Positions 39,412 through 50,337 of a stretch of DNA of 64,000 nt are shown one piece after another. The notes under the pieces are model-generated. The model was not told the origin of the DNA. It did no database searches and worked only from the letters and a program-made list of their open reading frames with translations. Position numbers and translations under genes: made by a program. The DNA is from Catellatospora sichuanensis (GTDB taxonomy: Bacteria > Actinomycetota > Actinomycetes > Mycobacteriales > Micromonosporaceae). The stretch spans positions 8,660 through 72,659 of the forward strand of contig NZ_ML660192.1 of assembly GCF_007483665.1 (NCBI RefSeq), read 5' to 3'. Each line of letters opens with the position of its first letter. Position 1 is the stretch's first letter.

Positions 39412-40493
39412 TGGACGACCTGAACCTGATCCGCGAGGTCTTCAACGCCCCGCCGCCGTCGGCGCGGGCCACCGGACAAGCCCGCAGCCGGCTGAACGCC
39501 GCCCTCGTCGCGCCGCAACCGGCCCGCCGGCCGCGGCGCCGGCTGCTGGCCGCTGCTTTCGCGATGGCAGGCATCGCTGCTTTCGCGCTGGCCGTCGCCC
39601 CGCCCGGTCCCCGCCCCGCCCCCGGCCCGCAGCCGCCGGACCTCTCGGCCCGCGGCATCCTGCTGGCCGCAGCGCACCAGGCCGCCACCGCGGAAGCCGG
39701 AACCGGCCGGTACTGGCGCGTGCGCCGACTCGTCCACTCCGGTCCGCTCAAAGTCGGCCAAGCCCCCGACTACTACTACATCGTCGACCGCAACGCCGAA
39801 GAGCAGTGGATCGCCCGTGACCCAGCCGATCCCAGCTGGACCGGGCGCCGCAACCTCGGCTCCCGGCCCCGCAGCGAAGCCGACCAGCAGGCATGGCGCA
39901 AAGCCGGCTCACCCACCCGCTGGGACCTGCCCGGCGACAACGGGTCGGTGCACCGCAGCACCGCACCGGACAAGGGCGCGCTCTGGCCGCTGAACCCCGC
40001 ACACGTCCTGGTCGACCTCGGCGGTTTCGACCGTGCGCAGGTCGAAGCGCTGCCCACCGACGCCGGCCTGCTGCGGGAGCTGTTCACCGCCCGCATCGCG
40101 GCCGGCCGCGGCGGGTTCGCTCCAGGCACCCGCGGGTCCGACAGCCGGCTGTTCGGCGCCATGTGCCAACTGCTCATGGACGTACCGGCCCCGCCGGCGG
40201 TACGCGCGGCCGCGTTCACGGTGCTGGCGGGCATCGCCGGGATGCGCGCCACCGGCGAGGTGACCGACGACCTGGGACGTACCGGGATCGGTATCGAACT
40301 GATCCAGCAAAGCACTGAGGTGTCCGAGTCCCGGCGGCTGGTCGTCGACCCTGCGACCCACCTGCTGCTGGCCAGCAGCTACTCGGCGAACTCAACCGGC
40401 GGCCACGGCGCGCAGCCGGTCAAGGAGCAGCACCAGATGATCCTGCAGGCCGGCTGGACCGACGCGCCGCCGGCCGTCCCGGCCCTGTCCTGA
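39411..40493 (+). CDS. CU044_5270-family membrane protein, putative sigma partner
   Basis: 360 residues. Cytoplasmic N-terminus (about 1-44) with the opening MDDLNLIREVF typical of the CU044_5270 family. One membrane span at about 45-63 (LLAAAFAMAGIAAFALAVA), then an extracellular domain beginning LSARGILLAAAHQAATAEAG. These proteins sit next to ECF sigma genes and are thought to be anti-sigma-like. Translationally coupled to the sigma gene. No zinc-binding anti-sigma motif seen. Confidence 0.85.
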   Translation: MDDLNLIREVFNAPPPSARATGQARSRLNAALVAPQPARRPRRRLLAAAFAMAGIAAFALAVAPPGPRPAPGPQPPDLSARGILLAAAHQAATAEAGTGRYWRVRRLVHSGPLKVGQAPDYYYIVDRNAEEQWIARDPADPSWTGRRNLGSRPRSEADQQAWRKAGSPTRWDLPGDNGSVHRSTAPDKGALWPLNPAHVLVDLGGFDRAQVEALPTDAGLLRELFTARIAAGRGGFAPGTRGSDSRLFGAMCQLLMDVPAPPAVRAAAFTVLAGIAGMRATGEVTDDLGRTGIGIELIQQSTEVSESRRLVVDPATHLLLASSYSANSTGGHGAQPVKEQHQMILQAGWTDAPPAVPALS

Positions 40494-40539
40494 CCCGCCA
40501 CACCAGCACCTCCCATCCCACCTCCCGAAGGGCTCCGTC

Positions 40540-41139
40540 ATGTCCCGAGAACACCGCAACGCTGCTGCGGCAACCGGTCTCCTACTGCTGCTCGGGACGG
40601 CCGCCTGCGGTGACGCCCCGGCCTCGCCGACCGTCGCCTCGGCCGAAACCCCGGCCGCGCCCACCGCCACTGCCGCTGCCAGTGCGCTCACCCGATACGT
40701 CGACGCGCAGCGGGCGTGGGTCGGCTGCGTGCGCAAGCAGGGACACAACATCCCCGACCCTGACGCCAAGGGTCACGTCGACCTGGGCGCCTACCTGGCG
40801 GGCGCGAAGATCCCCAAAACCGACCCCGGATTCGTCGCCGCGCAGCGCGCCTGCGCCGACCTGCACGCCACCATCCCGGCCGAGCTGGAGCCCAGGCTGC
40901 CGCCGCTGACCCCACAGCAGCTGGAATACCGCCGCCAGTACGCCAAGTGCATGCGCGACAACGGCATGCCCACCTGGCCCGATCCGGGCCCCGACGGCGA
41001 GTGGCCGCTGGACGGGCTCGGCGGCGAGCTGACCCCGGCCGAGCATGACGCCAACCAGCGCGCCCTGCAGATCTGCGATCCGGTGCTGGAAGGCAAACCG
41101 AAAGCCGAGTACGACCCGACCAAGGTCGTCCAAGGATGA
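40540..41139 (+). CDS. Exported lipoprotein of an ABC efflux operon
   Basis: 199 residues. Hydrophobic N-terminus ending LGTAACGD, a likely lipidation cysteine. Two related segments, [13 protein letters not shown] and [17 protein letters not shown], recur in actinomycete lipoproteins found beside peptidoglycan-binding-domain adaptors and MacB-type transporters. Binding partner unknown. Stop overlaps the start of the next gene (ATGA). Confidence 0.8.
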   Translation: MSREHRNAAAATGLLLLLGTAACGDAPASPTVASAETPAAPTATAAASALTRYVDAQRAWVGCVRKQGHNIPDPDAKGHVDLGAYLAGAKIPKTDPGFVAAQRACADLHATIPAELEPRLPPLTPQQLEYRRQYAKCMRDNGMPTWPDPGPDGEWPLDGLGGELTPAEHDANQRALQICDPVLEGKPKAEYDPTKVVQG

Positions 41140-42193
41140 CCGCCCGGTTCTGGCGCACCCGCGCAGCGACGACGGGCCTCAGCGTGGCCGTGCTGGCGCT
41201 GCTGGCCGTCGGGGTGGCGGCTGCCCTGGGCCTCGGTGGCGGCAGCGACCCGCCCGCGGACCGCCGCACCGGCCCGGCGGCCACGACGAAGGTGACCCGC
41301 CAGACCCTCGTCGAAGCGATCACCGTCGCCGGAACGCTCGGCTACGGCCCGGCCACCCCCGTCACCTCGAACGCCACAGGCACCGTGACGTGGCTGCCCG
41401 CCGTGGGTGCCACCGTCAGGCGCGGCGGGCAGCTGCTACGCGCCGACGACCTACCCGTACTGCTGCTCTACGGGCCGCTGCCGATGTACCGGCCACTGGG
41501 CGCCGGGGTCGTCGGCGCAGACGTCATGCAGTTCGAGCAGAACCTCGCCGCCCTCGGGTTGCGCGGCTTCGAGGTCGACGACACGTTCTCGCCCGCCACG
41601 GCCACCGCCGTCAAGCGGTGGCAGAAGAGCCTCGACCTGCCGCAGACCGGCAGCATCGACCGCGACCGGGTGATCTACGCGTCGGGCCCGGTACGGATCT
41701 CCGCGCAGCTGGTGCGGGTCGGCGCGTCGGCTACCGGCGACATCCTCCAGTACACCGGCAGCACCAGGGTCGTGACCGCGACCGCGGACCGGTCCAAGGC
41801 CGGCTGGGCCGTGCCAGGCGCGAAAGTCAACCTGTCGCCCCACGGCGGCACACCCACCCCGGGCACGGTCACCACCGTGACCGACGCCCAACCCGCGGCA
41901 GGCACCGAAAGCAGCGGCGCCAACGTCACCATCACCATCGCGTACGCCGCGCAGCAAGCCCTCGGCACCCAGAACGGCGCCGGAGTCACCATCCGGTACA
42001 TCGTGCAAGAACGCCGCGACGTCCTGACCGTTCCCGTCAACGCCCTGCTGGCCTTGGCCGAAGGCGGATACGGCGTCGAGGTCGTCACCGACCGCGCCCG
42101 CATCGTGGCGGTGCAAGTCGGCCTGTTCTCCGACGGGCGTGTCGAGATCAGCGCCGCAGGCATCGACAACGGCACGACGGTGGGGATCCCCGC

Positions 42194-42197
<4 letters not shown>
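41136..42197 (+). CDS. Efflux adaptor (HlyD-like) with peptidoglycan-binding domain
   Basis: 353 residues. Membrane anchor about 10-30. Split beta-barrel/lipoyl-like halves ([19 protein letters not shown] near 50-70 and the [18 protein letters not shown] region near 275-290), with a PG_binding_1 domain between them (about 128-175, [28 protein letters not shown]). Expected to form the extracytoplasmic arm of a tripartite-like ABC exporter. Overlaps both neighbours by ATGA. Confidence 0.88.
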
Positions 42198-42897
<700 letters not shown>

Positions 42898-42901
<4 letters not shown>

Positions 42902-44100
42902 CCACACCAGCCACACGAAGACTGCGCCCGGCTCGACTCAACCCCGCCGACCTGGCCCGCCTCGGCGTCGCCGGCCTACGCGCCCGGCCCCTACGCGTTT
43001 TCCTGTCCGCACTCGGCATCGCGATCGGCATCGCCGCCATGCTGTCAGTCGTCGGAGTGACCACCTCCAGCCGCGCACACCTCGACCAGACACTGCAACA
43101 GCTCGGCACCAACCTGCTCACCGTCGTACCCGGCGAAGCCGGCAACGGCCGCCCCGAATCACTACCCGAGGAATCCGTCGCCATGATCGGACGGATAGGG
43201 CCCGTCGTATCGGTCAGCGCCACCGGCAAGGTCACCGCCGCCGTCTACCGCAACGACCACATACCCGCCCCCGAAACCAGCAGCGTCGAAGTCCTCGCCG
43301 CCGAATCCGGGCTGCTCGACACCCTCGGCCTGACCGTCGGCGAGGGCAACTGGTTCACCCACGCCACCGCCACCTACCCGGCGGTCGTCCTCGGCTCCGT
43401 CGCCGCCCGACGCCTCGACATCCCGGCACCCGGCCTGCGCCTGTGGCTGGGCAGCGAATGGTTCATCGTCGTCGGCATCCTCCACCCCGCCCCGCTCGTA
43501 CCCGCCCTCGACTCCGCCGCACTGGTCGGCTGGGACGCCGCCCGCACCTACCTCGACTTCGACGGCCGCCCCACCGTCGTATACATACGAGCCGACGAAC
43601 AGCAGATCAACGCCGTCCGTGACGTCCTCGGACGGACCGCCGACCCGCAGTCACCCCAACACGTCCGCGTGTCCCGGCCCTCCGACGCACTCGCCGCGAA
43701 ACAGGCCACCGACACGACACTCAGCGGCACCCTGCTCGGACTCGGCATGGTCGCGCTGCTCGTCGGCGGGGTCGGCATCGCCAACACCATGGTGATCTCG
43801 GTGCTGGAGCGACGAGCCGAGATCGGGCTACGCCGGGCACTGGGCGCCACCAGAGGCCAGATCCGCGTGCAGTTCCTGGCCGAATCACTGCTGCTATCCG
43901 GCCTCGGCGGCGCCAGCGGCGTGATCATGGGCACCGTCGCCGCCGGACTGTACGCCTCCAGCCAGAACTGGCCAGTGTTCGTCCCCGCCTGGGCCACCGG
44001 CGGCAGCCTGGGTGCGGCACTGCTCATCGGCGCGCTCGCCGGCTTGTACCCGGCTGTACGGGCCAGCCGCCTGGAGCCGACCTCCGCGCTGAGCGGCTGA
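42898..44100 (+). CDS. MacB/FtsX-type ABC transporter permease
   Basis: 400 residues. N-terminal span about 38-60 ([20 protein letters not shown]), large periplasmic-type domain, then three C-terminal spans. The first of these is [19 protein letters not shown] followed by the conserved cytoplasmic [19 protein letters not shown]. Pairs with the ATPase before it. Substrate unknown; peptide or antibiotic efflux is usual. Confidence 0.93.
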
Positions 44101-44108
44101 GCGCGATG

Positions 44109-44144
44109 GCAGGTGGGCGGCCCAGGCGCTGGCTGCCCACCTGC
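44109..44144 (+). terminator. Hairpin terminator of the sigma/ABC operon
   Basis: 14-base arms (44109-44122 and 44131-44144) with one G-T-type mismatch and an 8-base loop, starting nine bases after the permease stop. Confidence 0.65.
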
Positions 44145-44285
44145 GCCAGTCAGGTCGGGACCGGCTGCCGCAAGAAGATCGCGCATTTCAACGACTTGAA
44201 CCGTTCTGACTGTGCACAAGTTGCGCACGCGCAGCAGGGTGCTCCGAACGATGTTGGGCACCCCTTCGTACCGGATGCCAGACGC

Positions 44286-45044
44286 TTATCGGCCGTCCGC
44301 CGGCGGATCGGCGGTCAGCCAGATCTCGAGGTCTGCCGCGGTGCGCAGCTCCGCGTCGACTCGTTCGCGCTCCGACTCGGTGAGTTGGACGGTCCGCAGC
44401 TCCGCGGCGTACGTCTCGATCTTTGCGGGTTCGCCCATGGCAACCGCCAGCTCGATCAGCGCCGCCAACGCCAGCGCCCGGTCGATCGGCGCTGCCTGGT
44501 CGCGGTGTTTGCGCAGCCCGGAGGTGAGCGCGCGGTAGGCTGCGCGGTCGTCGGTCTTGAACTCGCGGTAAATCCGGGCGTTGTCGAGCACCCGTGCCAG
44601 CCCTTCGAGCTTCTTCGAGCCGCCGTACTCCACCTCCTCCGGTTCGTCGCGCTGGATGAAGACGATCGAGTTGCCGGACGGGTCCATCAGGGTGAAGCGG
44701 CTGGCGCCGGGTCGGTAGCGGGTGAGCCGGGGCAGCCCGGTGGCCAGCACTTTGCCGTAAGCCTGGCGCATCGCCTGGGTGAAGGCGGCGTGGTACGGCG
44801 CGACCGCGTCGACCAGCACCAGGCAGCCGCCGCTGTTCTCCTCGCTGGGGTCCAGCCCCTGCGGCGGATTCTTGAAGTGCAGGTCGAAGCCGCCCAACTT
44901 GAAGGCAAGATAGAGGTACGGCTTGGTCTGCCGCCAGGTGACCTGGAAGCCGAGCGCCTGGTAGAACGCCAGCGTGTCGTCGGCGGACACGCACGGCAGT
45001 AGCGGCACGGTCGTCTCGGTCGGCTGGCTCGTCGCCTCGTTCAT
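44286..45044 (-). CDS. VOC/glyoxalase-fold protein with helical C-terminus
   Basis: 252 residues from the ATG at 45044, which has GGGGAAGG eight bases upstream. N-terminal VOC half: VPLLPCVSADDTLAFYQALGF, LGGFDLHFKN, FTLMDPSGNSIVFIQ. This is the paired beta-alpha-beta fold of glyoxalase and bleomycin-resistance proteins. The C-terminal ~100 residues are helical and unrecognised (KLEGLARVLDNARIYREFK). A resistance or small-molecule-binding role is possible, but metal ligands cannot be assigned with confidence. Confidence 0.82.
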   Translation of the reverse strand: MNEATSQPTETTVPLLPCVSADDTLAFYQALGFQVTWRQTKPYLYLAFKLGGFDLHFKNPPQGLDPSEENSGGCLVLVDAVAPYHAAFTQAMRQAYGKVLATGLPRLTRYRPGASRFTLMDPSGNSIVFIQRDEPEEVEYGGSKKLEGLARVLDNARIYREFKTDDRAAYRALTSGLRKHRDQAAPIDRALALAALIELAVAMGEPAKIETYAAELRTVQLTESERERVDAELRTAADLEIWLTADPPADGR

Positions 45045-45149
45045 GTTCTGTGCCTTCCCCCTCGCAGCTGTCGCTACCGCATTGTGGCCGGTCACAGCGT
45101 TTTCCGCACATGGCCGAGTTTGCGTCGATGGATTGCCCTCACAACACGG

Positions 45150-45660
45150 TCGGGCAGCCAGAGGACCACGCGTTCGGCCGATCACGCGGCGGGTTGAACG
45201 ACGAAGCTGCACCTGGCCTGCGACCAGGGCCGCAAACCCCTGTCGATGCCACTGACCGCCGGCCATCGGAGCGTTAGCCGTCAGTTCGCAGGTGTCCTGC
45301 CAGCATCCGCGTGCCCCCGCACCCTCCAAGTGCCGCCCTCGGACCCGGCCGGACCTCGTCCTGGCCGACCCGGACTACACCTGCAGCGCCGACCGGGAAC
45401 TGCTGCGCCGCCGCGCAATCAAGGCGTGCATTCCGAAGATCGACCACGACGCCCACCGCAAAGCCAAACCTCCCGAGGCGAACGCCCCCCCGCCTTCGAC
45501 CCAGCCGTGTATCGGCAGTGGCACGCCGTCGAATGTGGCATCAACCAGCTCAAACGCAACCGAGTCACGGCCGCTCGCAACGACAAGTTCACCGTCTGCC
45601 TCCTCGCCACGATCCACGTCACCGTGATCAACGAGTGGCTACACGCACTTCGACCCCTGC
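45150..45660 (+). pseudogene. IS5-family transposase remnant, several frameshifts
   Basis: Read across three frames the plus strand gives RSRGGLTTKLHLACDQGRKP, then LVLADPDYTCSADRELLRRR and AIKACIPKID, then RPPAFDPAVYRQWHAVECGI and NQLKRNRVTAARNDK. This is the order of the IS5 DDE core: first region, second Asp, and the Glu region (VExxINxLK). It has at least two frameshifts and no N-terminus. It lies directly against the 3' end of the cas3-like gene. Confidence 0.8.
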
Positions 45661-45668
45661 CAGGACCT

Positions 45669-47834
45669 TTAAGCCCGTTCCCCACGCCGGATCTCGTCCT
45701 GCCCGCCGACGCCCCGCCCTGGAAGCCGACAATCATCACCAGCTCCCCGGCCGAGTTCACCGTCACCTGGTGAGACTGGGCCGTCGTGGCGGGCGCTGGA
45801 ACGCCAGTCGGCAACGCGAACCAGGGTCTCGAGGTAGGCGAGCCGGAAGGGACCGAGGTCGTCGCGCAGCGTCTTCGCCCGTTCGGTCCACGGGCCGACC
45901 GTGAAGACATCGGTCTGCAGGGACTGGGCGGGGAACCGCTCGCCGGTGGACAGTTCGATCGGCGGGATACGATCGCCGTTGCGCACGCCCATGAGCAAGG
46001 GTGCCTCCTCCCCCGCCGGGCGCACGGTGATCCGTACCTTGCCGTGGTGTGCTGCGACCAGGTAGTTGATCAGCGGCTGTCCGTCCGGCACGATCAGCGC
46101 GCTGACCAGCTCGTGCCTGAAGTGCGGCCGGCGGGAGCGGCCCGTGTTGTAGGGGGCTGCGGACTTAGCCAGCAGGCCGTCCGGGAAGTCACCGCCGCCT
46201 GCGCGCAGCATCTCCTGGAACACCTCGTGGCATTTGCCGAGGTCGTGGTAACGGGCAGCCCGGGCCACGGCCTCCCGCTGCTCGGCGGGCAGGCCGGGCA
46301 GGGCGTCGAGGAGCAGGCGCGCCTCCTCCTCGGTCTCCATGAGGTGCTGGTCGAGGCTGACCCACTTGGTGCAGGCGAAGGTCTGCGTGCCGGCAGGCAG
46401 GGCCAAGGCCGTCACCGGGGTGCGGCTCTGCGGGGCCCAGCCTTCGTCCGGCAGGTAGCCGCCGTGTTCGGCCTCCAGCAACACGGTCGCGCCGGGCTGC
46501 AGGTCCCCGGCCACCGCCTGCCGCCAGCGGCCGTCCAGCCGGTCCCGGACCCAGGCGTGGTCCCGCTGCTGCAGGTCGGCGAGCGGGACCTGGCAGAGCT
46601 CGTCGCGGCCGGGGCCGGGATCGGCGTCGGAGGGCTCGCCGTCGCGCCAGGCGACCATCATCGTGAGGTCGGCGGCGTCGCAGATCCAGCGGCTGACGTC
46701 CGTGTCGGGGTCGGCGGTGTCGAACAGCTCCAGCAGGTCCTGCAGACGCAGGACCTCACGGGGCGCAGTGTCCGGACGGACCGGCGGCCCGTCAGGATCC
46801 AGGAGCCAGCGAGCCACGTCAGGATCTCCGCCGGTCGGCGGCTCGCACCAGAGCAGGTCCCCGCCCTCGGGGTGCTCGCCGTAGCGGTTGCAGCGCCCTG
46901 CCCGCTGCACGATCGAACTCACGGAGGCAAGCTCCGTCAGGAGCGTGCGGCTGGAGACGTCGATCCCGGCCTCCAGCGCCTGCGCCGAGACGACGATCCG
47001 GTCGTGCCCGGTCTCGCCGAGCTCGGAAAGCAGACGCCGACGGTCCGCGGCCCGGAACCTCGGATGGATCAGCAGGACGTCCCGTCCCGCCTCCCGCAGC
47101 GCTGCGTACAGCGCCCGCGCCCGCTCCACCGTGTTGAGCACGGCGATGGTCTGGGTGCCGGGGACATGCGCGGCCGTCAGCGCGCCGACGAGCCCGTCGA
47201 TGTAGTTCGCGGGGTCGACGTCCAGCCGGGTGATCCGCCGGACCGATGGCAGAGACGCATCCGATGACATCCACATCGTACTGGTCGGCGAAGGCGTGCC
47301 GACCTCGTCCCGCAGCCGCTGGAGCTCGACGCTCGCCGCCAGCGCGGGGCCGAGCAGGTCCATCTCGTCGAAGACCCACTGGGTGTCGGTGTGCAGCAGC
47401 GCGTACGACACGGGGGCCATCTCGGTCGCGTCGCCGAACCCGCGCATCAGGGCACGGCTCAGCATCAGGTCATGGGTGCCCACGAGAATCGCAGTCCGCT
47501 CGGGATGACGCCGCCAGCCGCCGTCCGTGATCGGGTGCAGGCCGACCTCGTCGGCGCAGCCGAGCCTGTCCAGCCACTGCCCGATCTGCTCGATCAGCTG
47601 ATCGTGGAGGCTGTGCTGTGGCAGCACGTACACCAGCCTGCGCGGCGTACTCTGCGGTGCGGCGACCAGCCGCCGGTAGAGCCAGGGCAGCACGCCCGCG
47701 ACGCTCTTACCCGCACCCGTCGGTGCGCTCAGCAGCTCGGGCAGCCCTTCGGCGGCCAGCCGCGCCTGGTACGGGTAGGGAGCGTGACCTGTCGCGGTAC
47801 GCATAAAACCCTCGAACCCGTCCACGATCCGCAC
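45669..47834 (-). CDS. cas3: CRISPR-associated Cas3 of type I-G layout (helicase then HD), orphan
   Basis: 721 residues. SF2 helicase first: Walker A APTGAGKS at 37-44, motif II DEMD at 156-159, AVLNTVERARALY, VSAQALEAGIDVSS and QRAGRCNRYGEH (motif VI). A C-terminal HD nuclease follows with ARYHDLGKCHEVFQEML, PHFRHELVSAL, YLVAAHHGKVR and VRVADWRSSA. Helicase-before-HD order is the type I-G (formerly I-U) arrangement. After VADWRSSA the last ~40 residues (GELGRGAGDDCRLPGRG) look like read-through into foreign sequence beside the IS5 relic, so the natural end is probably lost or altered. No cas8, cas7, cas5/6, cas1, cas2, cas4 or repeat array occurs in the window. Normally degrades target DNA recruited by Cascade; here partners would have to be elsewhere. 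Confidence 0.82.
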   Translation of the reverse strand: MRIVDGFEGFMRTATGHAPYPYQARLAAEGLPELLSAPTGAGKSVAGVLPWLYRRLVAAPQSTPRRLVYVLPQHSLHDQLIEQIGQWLDRLGCADEVGLHPITDGGWRRHPERTAILVGTHDLMLSRALMRGFGDATEMAPVSYALLHTDTQWVFDEMDLLGPALAASVELQRLRDEVGTPSPTSTMWMSSDASLPSVRRITRLDVDPANYIDGLVGALTAAHVPGTQTIAVLNTVERARALYAALREAGRDVLLIHPRFRAADRRRLLSELGETGHDRIVVSAQALEAGIDVSSRTLLTELASVSSIVQRAGRCNRYGEHPEGGDLLWCEPPTGGDPDVARWLLDPDGPPVRPDTAPREVLRLQDLLELFDTADPDTDVSRWICDAADLTMMVAWRDGEPSDADPGPGRDELCQVPLADLQQRDHAWVRDRLDGRWRQAVAGDLQPGATVLLEAEHGGYLPDEGWAPQSRTPVTALALPAGTQTFACTKWVSLDQHLMETEEEARLLLDALPGLPAEQREAVARAARYHDLGKCHEVFQEMLRAGGGDFPDGLLAKSAAPYNTGRSRRPHFRHELVSALIVPDGQPLINYLVAAHHGKVRITVRPAGEEAPLLMGVRNGDRIPPIELSTGERFPAQSLQTDVFTVGPWTERAKTLRDDLGPFRLAYLETLVRVADWRSSARHDGPVSPGDGELGRGAGDDCRLPGRGVGGQDEIRRGERA

Positions 47835-48733
47835 CCTACCGGTTCAGAATCAGCAGCCGCCTGGGGTGAAGGCCTTGCCCGCGAACCGGTCGATGAGGAA
47901 GTCCTTGACTCGGCCCGAGGTCGAGCACGCTGGGCGCGACACCGATACGGCGGGGCAGGCGCATGACGCGGCTGCCGAGTTGCTGCGGCGGCCTGCTTCG
48001 GCGGCCCGGCTTCCGGCCGGGCTGACGGCGATCAACGCTGCACGGAGGTCTCCGATCCGGCGGGCGTATCGCAGCGAGATCGCGGCGGTCAAAACAGATC
48101 CGCAGACCGCTCCGACCGTGCGGAGGTTCCTCGCCCCGCGGCTGACCGGCCACAACGTCGCCAGCACGGCCCGCGAACGCAACGAGATCGGCGTTCCGTG
48201 CCCGTCCAGCGCCGACCCGGACCGCAACACGCACCGCAGTGGCGAGGCGTGGATCCTGCGCATCGTCACGGCGATCTGGCCAACCCTCTTCGCCGGCGCC
48301 TCGTAGATCGACGGCTTCCCTGCCACGAACCAGGTGACGGACTTCGCGGTCCAACTGAGCCGACCCGCCGCTCGTCAACAGCCCCGCCCCCGACTGTCGC
48401 TTGCCCACGGTCAGCGGGGCTCGACCTGCCCGCCGATCCGCCCGCGTGGCCGCGCCGGAGCGCCGCGTATCAACGTCGCCAAGGCATTCACCCATGTGAA
48501 CGCTCACACCTTCGTTTCAGCGACCTGCAGCCTGCCACTCTGGTGACGCACGATGCCCACAGCACAGGCACCTGCGTCGCCCAGCGCATCGAAACCTGCT
48601 GTTGACATCCCCGTAACCACTGGAGAGGCTGTTAGCGATCACAAAGCGACCCGATCGCGCGCTAGAACCCCGCCGAGAACCGCCCTCGCCCGCGAGCGCA
48701 ACCCCTCCCACCTCTCCCCGAAGGAGCCCGCCG
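47835..48733. other. Intergenic region with recombinase debris
   Basis: Between cas3 and the GH43 gene. Besides the serine recombinase remnant, open frames on both strands show no domain. A semi-palindrome TGTTAGCGATCACA near 48628-48641 could be a regulator site for the GH43 gene. GAAGGAG before 48734 is the GH43 ribosome site. Confidence 0.4.
48087..48390 (+). pseudogene. Large serine recombinase internal remnant
   Basis: The plus strand reads TDPQTAPTVRRFLAPRLTGH, NVASTARERNEIGVPCPSSA and DPDRNTHRSGEAWILRIVTAI. After a frameshift it continues with ANPLRRR. This is the recombinase-domain segment of actinomycete serine integrases (ETAPxVRWIF, then SVASIARxLNERGVPCPSxADPxRNxHRSG, then LRTVAxILANPRYTG). 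The catalytic N-terminus and zinc-ribbon C-terminus are gone. Points to a past integrative element at this site. Confidence 0.75.
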
Positions 48734-50179
48734 ATGGCAACGTTCACCCGCGTCCGTCAAAGATTCGCGGTCGCGCTCGGCACGATCATCGTGCTGCTGG
48801 CCGTGTTCGCCCCGCCGGCCACCGCGCAGTTCATCACGGTCAACAACCCGGTCATCCGGCAGCGCGCCGACACGGCGATCTACAAGCACACCGACGGCTA
48901 CTACTACATGACCGCCTCGGTCCCCGACTACAAACGGGTCGAACTGCGACGCGCCACGACCCTGCAGGGCCTCGGCAACGCCGCGACCGCCAACGCTTTC
49001 ACCGCACCGTCGAGCGGCCCACTGAGCGGCTGGATCTGGGCACCGGACATCCAATTCATCGACGGCGCCTGGTACATGTACTTCTCGGCATCGCCCAACA
49101 CCGCCCGGTTCGACCAACGGCTCTACTGGATCCGCAACACCTGCGCCAACCCGATGACCTGCGCGTGGACCGCACCCCAGCGCTTCAACACCGGCTGGGA
49201 GTCCTTCCAGCTCGACGCGGCGACGTTCGTCAACCGCGGAGTGCGCTACTTCACCTGGGCCCAGGACAGCCCGTCCACCAACTTCAACAGCCACATGTAC
49301 ATCGCCCGGATGAACGGCGCCACCGCCATCACCGGCACGGTCACCGAGATCGCGCGCCCGACGTACGCCTGGGAGAAGGAAGGCGTCGCCGGCGTGGTGG
49401 AAGGGCCATCGCCACTGGTCAAGAACGGCCGCGTGTACATCGCCTACTCGGCCTCGGCGACCGACTCCCGGTACAAGCTAGGCCTGCTGTCGTCCTACGA
49501 CACCGCCGACCTGCTGAATCCGGCCTCCTGGTACAAACACCCGAACCCGGTGTTCCAGACCGCGAACGGGGTCTATGGCCCGGGCCACGGCAGCTTCACC
49601 GTGGCCGAGGACAACACCACGGACGTGCTGGTCTACCACGCCCGTGACTACGCCACCCCGACGCCGGACGCGCTCACCGACCCGAACCGGCACACTCGCT
49701 TCCAGCAGCTCTACTTCCGCGACAACGGCGACCCGTTCTTCGGCCAGCCGCTGCCGAACGCAATGACCGCGCCCGGCATCCGGGGCCGGCACAGCAACCG
49801 CTGCGTCGACAACTACAACCTCGACACCACCCCCGGCGCGCTCGTTCGGCTGTATGACTGCAACGGCAACGCCGCGCAGGAGTGGGAATTCAACTACAAG
49901 GGCATCAGCTGGTACGAGATCCGCAACCGCAACACCGGCACCTGCCTGACCGACATCAACGCCAGCACGGCACTGAACGCCGACGTCGGCCTGGTCGCCT
50001 GCAACAACACGACGGCCCAGCAGTGGCAGATCATCGACCGGGGCACCGGCTGGTTCTCACTGCGCAACGTCGCCGGCAACATGTGCCTGGACAACTTCGA
50101 ATGGAACGCCGCGAACGGGGCCCGGATCTCGCTCTACACCTGCAACGGCAACGCCGCCCAGCAGTGGCGGCGCGGCTAA
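48734..50179 (+). CDS. Secreted GH43 arabinan-active hydrolase with ricin-type lectin domain
   Basis: 481 residues. Signal peptide 1-32 (ends TAQF). GH43 five-blade propeller about 33-345: first catalytic Asp in RQRADTAIYKH, WAPDIQFIDGAWYMYFS, acid Glu in VVEGPSPLVKNGRVYI, GPGHGSFTVAED. C-terminal ricin B (CBM13) beta-trefoil about 355-481, with three QxW-type ends (NAAQEWEF, TAQQWQI, NAAQQWRRG). GH43 enzymes remove arabinose or xylose from plant polysaccharides. Single gene; lies near a pectate lyase gene, in line with pectin or arabinan use. Confidence 0.92.
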   Translation: MATFTRVRQRFAVALGTIIVLLAVFAPPATAQFITVNNPVIRQRADTAIYKHTDGYYYMTASVPDYKRVELRRATTLQGLGNAATANAFTAPSSGPLSGWIWAPDIQFIDGAWYMYFSASPNTARFDQRLYWIRNTCANPMTCAWTAPQRFNTGWESFQLDAATFVNRGVRYFTWAQDSPSTNFNSHMYIARMNGATAITGTVTEIARPTYAWEKEGVAGVVEGPSPLVKNGRVYIAYSASATDSRYKLGLLSSYDTADLLNPASWYKHPNPVFQTANGVYGPGHGSFTVAEDNTTDVLVYHARDYATPTPDALTDPNRHTRFQQLYFRDNGDPFFGQPLPNAMTAPGIRGRHSNRCVDNYNLDTTPGALVRLYDCNGNAAQEWEFNYKGISWYEIRNRNTGTCLTDINASTALNADVGLVACNNTTAQQWQIIDRGTGWFSLRNVAGNMCLDNFEWNAANGARISLYTCNGNAAQQWRRG

Positions 50180-50337
50180 AGCAGCACCGATGTCGCCAAT
50201 CTGAAGGTCTGCCTCGCCGCGGCCCGGGCCGGTCCCCCGCTTTCGTGAGATCGGTCCGGGGCCGCTGCCTGCTCGACGCGACAAGGTGGCGGCCAGGCTC
50301 GGTCTCGCGGACCATGAATCTGGTTCGTTAGACGTGT
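50180..50337. other. Short intergenic region
   Basis: No gene or clear terminator seen. CTGGTTCGTTAG just before the transposase relic may be part of its left end. Confidence 0.3.

Noticed and set aside
45000-48700. CRISPR array near cas3
   Set aside because: No regularly spaced direct repeats of 25-40 bases were seen here or elsewhere in the window.
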